A DNA stretch of 64,000 nt, taken from LMUY01 sp964242215 (GTDB lineage Bacteria; Pseudomonadota; Alphaproteobacteria; Acetobacterales; Acetobacteraceae). Below, one piece after another: positions 24,754 to 33,800 of this stretch. A program made the translations under genes and the position numbers. How positions within the stretch are numbered: position 1 is the first letter of the stretch; every line of letters begins with the position of its first letter. The DNA is taken from positions 62,001 to 126,000 of the forward strand of contig CAXTCJ010000002.1 in NCBI GenBank assembly GCA_964242215.1. Reading direction: 5' to 3'. The notes beneath the pieces are model-generated. The model saw only the letters and a program-made list of their open reading frames with translations, was not told where the DNA came from and searched no databases.

Positions 24754-26576
24754 GGCGCCGACCCGCCCTCCCCCGGTATCTCGCCGGGCTGTTTGACGCT
24801 GAGCGCGACCGCCATCGGCTGCACCCAGATCGGCAGGTTTGACAGCATGAAGCCAGTGCCGCTCCAGGCCATGAGCAGGGTTCGGCCCATGGTCTCGGCG
24901 ATGGCTTGGGCAGCGTCCGGCGGGACCGCATTGCCGATTCGCTCCCGCCATCCGGCATCGGACAGGCCCTCAAGCTCTAGGTGTTCCTCCGGATCAACCA
25001 GGGACTGCAACGACGCCAATTCGAGCGTCGTGAACGGGCGGTGCCAGGTTCCGTCCAAGGCGCGGATGATCGCGACCAGGCGGTCGGACTGCTCCGGCAG
25101 GCGGGGATCGGCCACTGACCAATGCCCGTTGTCATAACCGGCTGCTGCCGACACCGCACCGCTGGGAGCCTGCCAAGGCAGGACGCCGAAGTGGCCGCCG
25201 CCGAACCAGTCATCGCCTTTGGCTCGGTCCAGGCCCGGCCGTGGGTCGGCCACGCACATCGCGCCGTTGCTCGGTGCGTGCTGGCCAGTGATGGCTTGTG
25301 ACGCGGCCGACCATGGCACGGTGCGGAAGGCGTTGTGGAACATGGCATCTCGGGCGCGCGGGTCGGCCACGGCCAGGTTCTTGCCGCCGGTCACGGCCGG
25401 TCCTGTCGCCGACCACGGCACGACCTTGTAGATGTTGTTGAACTTCGGCGCCCCGCCATGGCGTGGGTCCGCCACAGCGAAGCCGCCTGCACCAACCGCG
25501 GCCTTGCCGATCACCACCTGGGAGGGTTCCTCCCAGGCTTTCACGCCATACTGGCCGAACTCGGCCCGCCCTTCCTGGCGGCGCGGGTCGGCGACGCTGA
25601 ACGCGCCCTGACCGACGCGACCTCCGGCGGTTACGGTGCCGGATGCCTCGTCCCACGGCGTCACCCCGAGTGCGCCACCATGCCATGACGTCTCCGGCGC
25701 CAGGGCGTAATCGGCCAGCTTGCCATCCTCGACCCGGAGCTGGGCGAGGCTGCGCCAATCCGAGCCGGCCTTCACGAAGGCCAAGCGCACCCAGGTCTGC
25801 CACTGCAGCGATGGCACCCGGTGCATCAGCCCGGCGCGCAGATCGCCGGGCAGCAGCAGGCGGCCGAGCACGTCGCCGACGCCATGCAGCGCCCGCTTGG
25901 GCGGCTCGTAGAGGAAGGGCGGCACGCTCGCCATGTGCCGCGCCACGAGTAGGAAGCGCTTTCTGCTTTGTGCCAATCCACCCAACTCTCCACAGTCGTG
26001 TGTGGTCTCGGCGACGGCGTAGCCGTAGGACCGCAGCAGGGCGGTGATGCGGTCGAGCAGCGCCCTGCCCCGCGTGGCGATCCGAGGCACGTTCTCGAAC
26101 AGGATCAGCGGGATCGGTGTGGTGTGCGCGTAGGCTTCCAGCGTCAGCCACACCCCGCGCAATGTCAGGCGATTGAGCGCCTGATACTTTGCAGTCTTGC
26201 TCTTGGTCTCCGACAATAACCCGCTGAAGCCTTTGCAGGGCGCTGACAAAAACACGATGTCGGGGTTCTCATGGCCGAAGGCCGCATGGACGTCGGCGAT
26301 CGTCGCCTCCCGCCAGTCGGCGGGCGGTTCGCAGCCGTGGAAGGCGAGGTATTGCTCGCGATCGAACAGATCGAGGCACGTGCCCGGCACGCCGGCCATG
26401 CGGGAAAAGTCTCGAATGGCGGCAGCATCGAGGTCGATGCCGCCAAGGCAGCGAAAGTCGGCCTCCAATGAGCCGACCCGGGCGGTCGCCCGGTTGAAGC
26501 CTCGGGCACCGCCTCCCAGGCCGCAGAACAGGTGGGCGTGCTTGATCGTCCGGTGATCCGGGGTGCTGATGTGCAT
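24750..26576 (-). CDS. Orphan C5-cytosine DNA methyltransferase
   Basis: 608 residues, ATG 26576 with GGAG 7-8 nt upstream. All key motifs are present: I FCGLGGGARGF (17-27), IV APCKGFSG with catalytic Cys114, VI ENVPRI, VIII QSRKRFLLV, X RIGNAVPP near the C terminus. The target-recognition region (~290-510) is unusual: five tandem units of ~35-45 aa, each with VADPR and usually a following V-x-P-W. No cognate restriction enzyme is nearby, so it most likely protects incoming plasmid DNA from host restriction. It is third in a unit started by copy C of the hairpin element. Confidence 0.85.
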   Translation of the reverse strand: MHISTPDHRTIKHAHLFCGLGGGARGFNRATARVGSLEADFRCLGGIDLDAAAIRDFSRMAGVPGTCLDLFDREQYLAFHGCEPPADWREATIADVHAAFGHENPDIVFLSAPCKGFSGLLSETKSKTAKYQALNRLTLRGVWLTLEAYAHTTPIPLILFENVPRIATRGRALLDRITALLRSYGYAVAETTHDCGELGGLAQSRKRFLLVARHMASVPPFLYEPPKRALHGVGDVLGRLLLPGDLRAGLMHRVPSLQWQTWVRLAFVKAGSDWRSLAQLRVEDGKLADYALAPETSWHGGALGVTPWDEASGTVTAGGRVGQGAFSVADPRRQEGRAEFGQYGVKAWEEPSQVVIGKAAVGAGGFAVADPRHGGAPKFNNIYKVVPWSATGPAVTGGKNLAVADPRARDAMFHNAFRTVPWSAASQAITGQHAPSNGAMCVADPRPGLDRAKGDDWFGGGHFGVLPWQAPSGAVSAAAGYDNGHWSVADPRLPEQSDRLVAIIRALDGTWHRPFTTLELASLQSLVDPEEHLELEGLSDAGWRERIGNAVPPDAAQAIAETMGRTLLMAWSGTGFMLSNLPIWVQPMAVALSVKQPGEIPGEGGSAP

Positions 26577-26627
26577 GAGGGTGCTCCAGGTGTTTGAGGA
26601 AGGCGGTTGCGGAGTTTGCGGAAGGCG

Positions 26628-27635
26628 TCAGGCGAAAGCGGCTTCCCAGACCCGACTTGGGGTCAGATCGGTCCACTCGATTTCGCCGGCCTCGTAGAGG
26701 GCGCGAATTTCCTCGGCTGTCTCGGCAAGCCGAGCCGCCAGGGCGGGAGGTAAAGGCCCCGGGTCTTCACCCGGAGCGAAGGCGACGGGATGCAGCGGCG
26801 ATCGGAACGGCGCAGCAGGCCGGGCCAGGATCGCCTGCTGCTGGCGATACCAGCCGGTCATGACGCGGGCGACGAAGGCATTGCTCTTGGAAAAGCCGCC
26901 CTTATGGGCGGCTTTGCGGGCGGCGACGCCATACGCCTGGGAGTCCACGCTGGCGATCCGGGGGTGGCCGCTCAACTCGGCCATTCCGGTCGTCTTCAGG
27001 CCGAACCGATGCAGCCGTATCGGTGAGGATCCGAGCGCACGATCGAGCACGTCCACCACGCGCAGGATGCCGGTATCGCCCTCAACGTGGCGGCGGCACA
27101 TGCTGCCGACGCCCAGGACGGGAGAGCCTGAGATGTCCGGCATACGGTCCAGGCAGCGGAGATAATCGTGCGGGTGCCACCCCTGCACGACCGGGGTGAA
27201 GCGATCCGCGATGCCACGCTGCCGCGCCTCGATCAGGCACTCCCGGTTCAACCGGGCGGTGCCGGAGATGCGGTCGAACACCTCGGTGCGGTTTCCTGCC
27301 ACCTCCGGTTCGACGCACATATCGGCGCTGGCGAACCACTGCCACGGTGCGGCGGCGCACAGGTCCATGTAGTGCGTGACCGTTCAGGGATAGCCACGAT
27401 ACAGCACGGCGCTGACGAAGCCGCCGCTGTCCAGATACACCGGGTGCTGCCAAGCCAGATGCAGCTTCCGCCGATAGAAGCCCAGCCATTGGCGCAGGCC
27501 GGGACCGTCCTGTCGCCAGAGCGACAAGGCGTTGGCGCTGATCAGAACGGGCGCGTCCAGCGCCCTTGCCGCCTGCCAAAGCGGCCCGTCTGTGAGGACG
27601 GGAAGCCCGAGCAGGAAGCGGAGGGAATGGGTCAT
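26628..27635 (-). pseudogene. DpdA-like DNA transglycosylase with an in-frame TGA
   Basis: DpdA and tRNA-guanine transglycosylase relatives exchange a base for a 7-deazaguanine; DpdA does so in DNA and protects phages and plasmids from restriction. The N-terminal piece (ATG 27635) carries YLDSGGF, with the conserved Asp. It ends at VLYRGYP followed by TGA (27384-27386), and the same frame continues TVTHYMDLCAAAPWQWFASA, LLGVGSM-like GVGSMCRRHV and ASVDSQAYG to 26628. Relatives as I recall them have Trp at the stop (YPW), so TGG to TGA is the simplest change. The full gene would encode about 335 aa. Confidence 0.65.
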
Positions 27636-27646
27636 CACCAAACCCC

Positions 27647-28216
27647 TCAGCCGATCGCGAAAGCGAGTTGCTCCGCAGGCGCGGCCTTCCGGCCGCCCCT
27701 GTTTGCAGGGACGGCGGGCGGCGACATCGGCGCCGGCTCAAGCGCCACCATCTCGCCGGGCTCAAACCGCGGTTTCAGGCGCGCGAATTCGGCCCGTTCG
27801 GCGGCGTAGCGATCGGCCTGACCGCGCTCGCGGTAGAGATCGAGCAGCCTGAACTGGCGCAGCCGACGCGCGATCTCGCGTTCGACGTCGCTGAAGGTGT
27901 GCGTCGGATCGCCATAGCAGGGATGGTGGACGGCCTGCTCGATGAACTCGATCTTGCCCGTCGTGCTGGTGAAGAACTCGGCCCAATATCCGGCGGCGTC
28001 ATAATGCGCGATGTGCCCGAACGTGTGCATCACCTGGCGATAGAACCGCAGCGTGAACTGATGCTTTGGAAAGTCCGAGGACACGAAACGCAGGAAGTGA
28101 TTCGCGAACCAGGCTTTGGTGTCAGCCGGGGTGAACTTCATCGGGATGAAGTCGGCGGCGGTCAGCACGGGTTCGCGCAGGGCGCGGATGGTGGCGGGCG
28201 GCAGCGTGCATGGCAT
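27647..28216 (-). CDS. Hypothetical protein, first gene of the methyltransferase unit
   Basis: 189 residues from ATG 28216, chosen because TGGAGA lies 8 nt upstream; an in-frame ATG at 28243 lacks a site. Visible stretches: MKFTPADTKAWFANHFLRFV, FGHIAHYDAAGYWAEFF, VHHPCYGDPTHTFSDVEREI, LRQFRLLDLYRERGQADRYA. The protein is soluble and aromatic; the C terminus is basic and Pro/Ala rich. No family is recognised. It is followed by the DpdA-like gene within 12 nt, so a joint role in DNA modification is possible. Confidence 0.6.
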   Translation of the reverse strand: MPCTLPPATIRALREPVLTAADFIPMKFTPADTKAWFANHFLRFVSSDFPKHQFTLRFYRQVMHTFGHIAHYDAAGYWAEFFTSTTGKIEFIEQAVHHPCYGDPTHTFSDVEREIARRLRQFRLLDLYRERGQADRYAAERAEFARLKPRFEPGEMVALEPAPMSPPAVPANRGGRKAAPAEQLAFAIG

Positions 28217-28282
28217 CTGGCATCTCCAGGTTCCGTCCTCCATCTGCTTGGAAGACGTCTCCCGGCGACCGCGGGCGGGCAA

Positions 28283-28369
28283 CGGATGCAAAGGCGCGGC
28301 GCTTGCCGCGGGACCGCCGCCGCCTAGCGCAGCGGCGGCTCGGACCCACCCTTTGCGCCCGATGATCCG
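28283..28369 (-). promoter_or_regulatory. Dispersed hairpin element, copy C
   Basis: Inner arms GCAAAGG (28288-28294) and CCTTTGC (28350-28356); outer CGGAT (28283-28287) and ATCCG (28365-28369). Hairpin 1 CGCGGC-GCTT-GCCGCG (28295-28310), then GGGACC, hairpin 2 GCCGCCGC/GCGGCGGC (28316-28323, 28332-28339), then GGACCCACC. It lies 67 nt upstream of the 28216 start. Confidence 0.8.
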
Positions 28370-28378
28370 GCCGTGGTG

Positions 28379-28762
28379 CTATTCTCCTCCTCCTATCTCC
28401 CGTCCTGATTTCCAATCTGGCTTAGGAAGTGCGCTGGTGTTCTGTGCAAGCCGCTCGAGCTGGGCGGCTTCCTGACGCAGAGCATCCAGTTCCGGGCAGT
28501 GGGCATGAGCTTGGCGCACCGCTTCGGCGATATAGCGTGCCCAAGTGCGCTTGTCCCATGCGTTCCTGTTCTGAGCCGGCAGGCAGCGATGGCTGCCGAG
28601 GGCGGCTATCTCGCAGGCATGGTCGATATCGTCTTCAATGGCACGGGCGCGGGCGCGGCGTGTCGCAGCGCCGTAGGCCAGGGCCTCGCGTTCGAGGCGA
28701 GCACGATAACGCGAACCATGGTGGCCCGCGTCCAAGTCTTGTGCCGGTGACATGGCGATCAT
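28379..28762 (-). CDS. Hypothetical protein downstream of the ParB-like gene
   Basis: 127 residues from ATG 28762 (ATG 28753 also possible; AAGGAGA precedes). Basic, helical N-terminal half (ARLEREALAYGAATRRARAR), then IDHACEIAALGSHRCLPAQN, NAWDKRTWARYIAEAVRQAH and a C-terminal helix rich in Gln/Glu. It starts 82 bp after the ParB-like stop. No known domain is apparent. Confidence 0.55.
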   Translation of the reverse strand: MIAMSPAQDLDAGHHGSRYRARLEREALAYGAATRRARARAIEDDIDHACEIAALGSHRCLPAQNRNAWDKRTWARYIAEAVRQAHAHCPELDALRQEAAQLERLAQNTSALPKPDWKSGREIGGGE

Positions 28763-28844
28763 TTCCGGGGATCTCCTTGATGACGTCGATGGAGACGGTC
28801 CGGCACGGCGTGCCGGACCGCGAGCGGTGTCTCAGGCTAGGCGG

Positions 28845-30593
28845 CTACCCAGCCTGAGCGGTTCGCTCCGCGTAAGCGGCTTCATCGAGTGCTGCGGCGG
28901 CCAGGGAGCCGTCGATCTCGCCGCCCTCATCGTCCGCATCATCGGGCCCGGCTCCCGCATCGTCCGGATCGAATTCGGCCATCTCCAGGCCCTCGGCGTT
29001 CTCGCCGTCCTCCAAGCCGTCAGTCTCCTCTTCGGCGTCGCCAATTAGGCTGGCCGGGTTGCGACGTGCCTCCAGCTCGGCAGCCGTGGGTGCGAAGCGG
29101 GCCTCCGGGTAGATGAAGGTCCCGGCATTGAAGCGCGCGACCACGGCGGCGCGGGTGTCCTTGACCCGGGCCTGTGGCGCGATGTCGTTGGCGACTGCGC
29201 ATTTCTCCAGCGCGGCGCGCGACAATGCGGGCAGGAACTCCTCCGTTGCCATGTTCGGCAGGAAGACGTCAGCGTCGATCGCGGTGCCCGCATAACGCGC
29301 GCCCATGCCGCTGGCAGAGTGGTTCTCGCGGCAGGAGAGGACTTCTATCAGGGCCTCGCGGGCAGCATGACGGATCGTGGTCAGGTCGCGGGTGATGGCG
29401 CCGCCTTCAGTGAGCGTCTCCGACAGTCGTGCCAGATGACTGGCACGGTGCCGGCCGGTTACGCCGCTTAAAACGGTCACGTTCCGGCCCGCCAGGGCCA
29501 GCACCAGCATGGCGATCAGCTGGTCATCATCGACCGGCTGCTCACGCAACGCTTGGTGCAGTGCGTCGGTGCGTAGGTCGCCTACCATCGCCGCACCCTT
29601 GGCCGTCAGGTCCGGGCGCGCCTTGCGGACGGGCTCTCCCTCTGCGGTGTCACCGGCCGAGCCTGGCCGGCCTGTCGGTAAGGTGTAATGCGTTTCGCGG
29701 ATGATGCCGCTGCGCGCCTCGATGTAGTGCGCCGTGAACACACCCTCGCCAGTCCGGCCGTAGTGCTGTTGCGCGCCGCGCGGCAGCTTAGGCCGGTAAT
29801 ACTCGTCCATCTCGGTAATGGTGTCGCCTTCGGCAAGGTTGGCTTCCAGCCAAGCCGTCTGCGCTGCCAGGAACGCATCGACCTGCGTGGTGGTGCGGCT
29901 GTCCTCGTCGGCCGGGGCGAACAGGTCTTCCTCCCAGACAATCCCGAAAGCCTGCGCCTCGGCATCGCCGAACTTCGCGTTCTTGGCTGGGAGGCGAACC
30001 TTGCTCAGCGCTTGTGTGATTTCACCCCACGAGGCTTCATGGCCGCGCTTGGGCTTGAAGCGCTTCCAGACTTCGGTCTGCTCCTCTTTGGTCGCAGCGG
30101 CGATCACTCGCAGCTCGCGCTGATCCGGCAGGTCATTCTTGGCCATCTGGTCCAGCATCGCTGGGCAGATGTTCGCCAGCAGCCGTGCCTGGGCGATATT
30201 GCGCGGCGACATACCGAGCGCCTCGGCAATCGCGGCATCGTTCCATCCGGCCGCGGACAAGGCTTCCATGCTGCGCCACCTGTCCACCTGGCCCATCTCG
30301 GCGCGTACGAGGTTCTCCGAGACGGCGCGCATCGGATCGATGGTGCTGTCCGCTTCGGGGTGCACCAGGACCTGGATTTCAGGCAATCCGGCGGCGACGC
30401 AGCCCGCCACGCGGCGATGACCGGCGATGATGATGAGCTTCTTGCCCTCTTCTTTCACGAGCGGCGGTTGCACCAGGCCGATCGACTTGATCGAGGCGGT
30501 CATCTGGGCGTCAAGAAACTCACCGGCGCTGGAACGGCGCGGGTTGCTCGGGTTGGCTTTCAGCTTGCGGGGATCGACGGTCCTGAGTTCCAT
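28845..30593 (-). CDS. ParB/Spo0J-family protein with long C-terminal extension
   Basis: 582 residues, ATG 30593. N-terminal ParB nuclease/CTPase-like domain: VDPRKLKANPSNPRR, SIGLVQPPLVKEEGKKLII, AGHRRVAGCVAAG (box II-like GHRR), followed by a helix-turn-helix (NDAAIAEALGMSPRNIAQAR). The remaining ~350 residues have no recognised domain and end in a very acidic tail (FDPDDAGAGPDDADDEGGEI). No ParA is adjacent, so a classic partition role is doubtful; stand-alone ParB-like proteins of this size are common in plasmid leading regions. Variant D of the hairpin element lies 80 nt upstream. Confidence 0.75.
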   Translation of the reverse strand: MELRTVDPRKLKANPSNPRRSSAGEFLDAQMTASIKSIGLVQPPLVKEEGKKLIIIAGHRRVAGCVAAGLPEIQVLVHPEADSTIDPMRAVSENLVRAEMGQVDRWRSMEALSAAGWNDAAIAEALGMSPRNIAQARLLANICPAMLDQMAKNDLPDQRELRVIAAATKEEQTEVWKRFKPKRGHEASWGEITQALSKVRLPAKNAKFGDAEAQAFGIVWEEDLFAPADEDSRTTTQVDAFLAAQTAWLEANLAEGDTITEMDEYYRPKLPRGAQQHYGRTGEGVFTAHYIEARSGIIRETHYTLPTGRPGSAGDTAEGEPVRKARPDLTAKGAAMVGDLRTDALHQALREQPVDDDQLIAMLVLALAGRNVTVLSGVTGRHRASHLARLSETLTEGGAITRDLTTIRHAAREALIEVLSCRENHSASGMGARYAGTAIDADVFLPNMATEEFLPALSRAALEKCAVANDIAPQARVKDTRAAVVARFNAGTFIYPEARFAPTAAELEARRNPASLIGDAEEETDGLEDGENAEGLEMAEFDPDDAGAGPDDADDEGGEIDGSLAAAALDEAAYAERTAQAG

Positions 30594-30672
30594 GCTGGTT
30601 TGCTCCTATGGGTTTGCCGTCCTCCAGTCTTCTGGAAGACCCTTTCGCGCACGCGGGACGGGTTCCTCCGAC

Positions 30673-30763
30673 ACCATTGCGGGCGGGCGGCCCTGACCTG
30701 CGCAGCGCGCGGCCCGTACAAGCGGGCTGCGTGTCAGCGGGGCCGGGCTGCTGTAGCCGGCGA
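30673..30763 (-). promoter_or_regulatory. Dispersed hairpin element, variant D
   Basis: Outer arms CCATTGC (30674-30680) and GCGATGG pair with one wobble; an inner hairpin CTGAC...GCCCG-TACAAG-CGGGC...GTCAG spans 30693-30737. It lies 80 nt upstream of the ParB-like start. The core GGGACC/GGACCC of copies A, B, C and G is not conserved, so this is a structural and positional relative. Between it and the gene is a small GTCTTC/GAAGAC hairpin (about 30628-30641) also seen before 42913. Confidence 0.5.
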
Positions 30764-30822
30764 TGGCGCGAAGCGTTGACGGAGAGCCCGACCTGCGAGC
30801 CCTCTCATCATTTCACCTAGCT

Positions 30823-33800
30823 TCAGGCGGCCTCCGCTTCCTCGCCTTCCAGTTCGGCATCGCAGGTGGCACCGCGAAGCCTGGGCATGACGCCGTCGAG
30901 GTCATCGGCCTCCGCGTCAGCCTGTTCCGCCGTCGCGGCCAGGCTGTCCTCGAGGGCCGCCATCTCCGCGATCTTGCCGGCAAGCTCGGCCGCCAAGGCA
31001 AAGCCGCCGCCGACACGTGGCTCGTAATCCGCCATCCGGCGGGTATTCTCGACGATGCTGCGGCGGTGTTCGGCTAGTTCGGCGTCGAAGTGGTCGAGGG
31101 CATGCTCCAGCCGTGAAACCAGTCCAAGCGCAGTCAGGTCGGCGGAGAACGGGATCTCGCTTTCTTCTCCGGTGCGGTCGAGTGTGACCAAGACCTGCAG
31201 CTCCTTGCTGCGCCAGGTCTTCACCACCTGTGCGGAGACCCGGAACCCGCCAATGCTGGCCAGCGCCCACTCGCCTTGCTTCTGTTCGACATCGAGGTTG
31301 CGCAGCAGATTGAGCAAGGCACCGCCGGCCTTCGGCCGTTCGGTGTAGCTGGTCTTGTTCACCGTCATGGCAAACAGATCGCCCTTGGTCGGCGTGCGGG
31401 TGGTGATATCCTGCTCGATCTCACCGATCCGGCGCTCGGACGTGGCGATCGCGCGCTTGGCGGCAGCCAACTGGCTGCGGACGGCATGCTGGTCGTCGAA
31501 ATGGGCGGACTCCTGCCGCTGCAGGCGAGCGATCTCGGCTTCCAGCCCGGCCTTCTGCATCAGCCGTGGGTCGCCCGAGGCGATGGCCTTGGCCATCGCG
31601 AACTGGCTGACCTGCGAGCCCGCGTCTTCGATGCGCCGGACCGACCGGTCGCCGGACAGGGCCGCGTTGATGAAGCGCTGCTTGCGCTCGTTGTTCTGCC
31701 ACATGGTGGCATCGGTGCTGCCGAGCGTGGCGTAAGCATAGACACCGATTTCCTCGTTCTGGTTGCCCTGGCGCTCGATCCGCCCATCCCGCTGCTCGAT
31801 CTGGCTCGGCAGCCACGGCACGTCGAGGTGGTGCAGCGCCTTCAGGCGAAGCTGGGCGTTGACGCCGGTGCCCATGGTCTCCGACGAGCCGATCAGCACG
31901 GTGATGCGGCCGGCGTTGACGTCGGCGAACAGGCGCTGCTTGGCGGCGGACTTCTTGTAGTCCTGCATGTAGGCGATCTGCTCGGCAGGAATGCCGCGTG
32001 CGACCAGGCTGTCGCGGATCCAGCGATATGCGGAGAAGCCCCGGCGCGCCTCCACATTTAGCGTGCCGAGATCCGAGAAGATCATCTGCGCTGCACCGCG
32101 GATCGGGAATGCCGTGCCGTCTGGCCGGGTGTAGAGTGTGTCGCGATTGGCCCGCCACACCTCGTGGACCTTGGCCACGAGCGCATTGAGCTTGTTCGCT
32201 TCCTCGTCCTGGTAGCCCTCGAGCACGAACCGCAGGTCGATTGCGGCATGGCGGCCGTCGGTGATGACGGACAGCAGGATGTCGTCGCCTTTCTCAGGGC
32301 GGCGCTTGCGCTCCTCGATCTGCTTGATGCGGCGGGCCAGCACGCGCTGATACCACTTGAAGGTGCGGCTTGGTTCGGCGGTGATGATCTGTCGCTGACC
32401 GCCTTCGATGCGTGGCAGCTTCAGATAGCCGCGCAGGTCGTTCTTCGACACCACGTCGGCGAAGGAGCGGAACATCGCCATCAGGTCAGCCACGTTGACG
32501 AACTCGGCAAACCGCGTCACCGGCTTATAGGTGCCAGACGGCTGTAGTTCCAATTCGGTCTTGCTGTCACCGAAGGTCGCGGTCCAGGCGTCGAACTCGT
32601 GCAGCCCGCGCTCGCCGAGCGTGGCCGGCTGCATGAAGCGCTGCAGCGTGAACATCTCCGCCAGGGTGTTGGTGATTGGTGTGCCGGATGCCATCACCAG
32701 GGCGCGGCCGGGGTTGAAGGTGTCGATGAAGCGCGTCTTGACGTAGAGGTCCCAGGCACGCTGCGACCCATCCGGCTGCACGCCCTTCAGGTTGGTCATG
32801 TTGGTAGCGAAGGACAACTTCCGGAACTCCTGCGCTTCGTCGACGATGATCTGATCCACGCCCATTTCGGCAATAGGCAGCATGTCGTCCTTGTGCGTGG
32901 CCAGTCCCTCCAGCTTGGCTTCCAGCTTCTCCTTCATGTTCTCGATGCGCTTGCGGGTGATGCGATCGTCGCCATCCACCCGCTCCAGCAACTCGGAGTA
33001 TGTGGCGATCTGCGCCTGCACCATGCCCTGCTCGAACTCGGCCGGTGCCGCGATGAACTTGAAGGCGGAATGGGTGATGATGATGCAGTCCCAGTTCGCC
33101 GTAGCGGCCCGGGCGATGAAGCGCCCGCGCTTGTCTTTGGCGAAGTTCTGCTCGTCCGCGACCAGGATGCGGGCGGTCGGGTAGAGCTGTAGGAACTCCC
33201 GGCTCGCCTGAGCCAGGCAGTGGCCTGGGACCACCATCATCGCCTTGGAAATCAGGCCGAGGCGGCGTTGCTCCATAATCGCCGCGGCGATCGAGAACGT
33301 CTTGCCGGCGCCGACGGCGTGCGCGACATAGGTCGCACCCGAGGCGATGATCCGCCAGATGACCCGCTTCTGGTGCTCGTAGAACCGGATGACTGAACTG
33401 GCCCCGGGTAGCTGCAGGTGTGAGCCGTCGAAGTGACGGGGCACCAAGTTGTTATAGGAATCGTTGTATAGCCGGGCGAGGCGATCGGTACGGTCCGGAT
33501 CGGTCCAGATCCAGGTCTCGAAGGCACCCTTGATCTTCGCCAGCTTCTCCTTGGCCGCCTCGGTTTCGGCCGCGTTGATCTCGCGGTGTTCGCCATCCGC
33601 GTCGCGCCAGATGTCCCAAATGGTCGGAATGGACGAGTGCAGCGCGTCGTCCAGCAGCTCGCCGGCGTGGCGGCGGGCGGTGCCCCACTCCGACGTGGCG
33701 GCTGCCTGGCCGGCGAACACCCGCTTGTCGACGGTCCAGGCCGCGATCTCCACGGTGTGGCGTACGGTCGTCACGACGCCGATCACCTCGGCACTGAACA

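Noticed and set aside
26628..27641. Selenocysteine or programmed recoding at TGA 27384
   Set aside because: No hairpin resembling a SECIS element directly follows, and the expected residue is Trp; a simple TGG to TGA change is enough.
28845..30593. Calling the ParB-like gene part of a partition locus
   Set aside because: No ParA-type ATPase gene or clustered centromere repeats adjoin it, and its size and setting differ from partition ParB.
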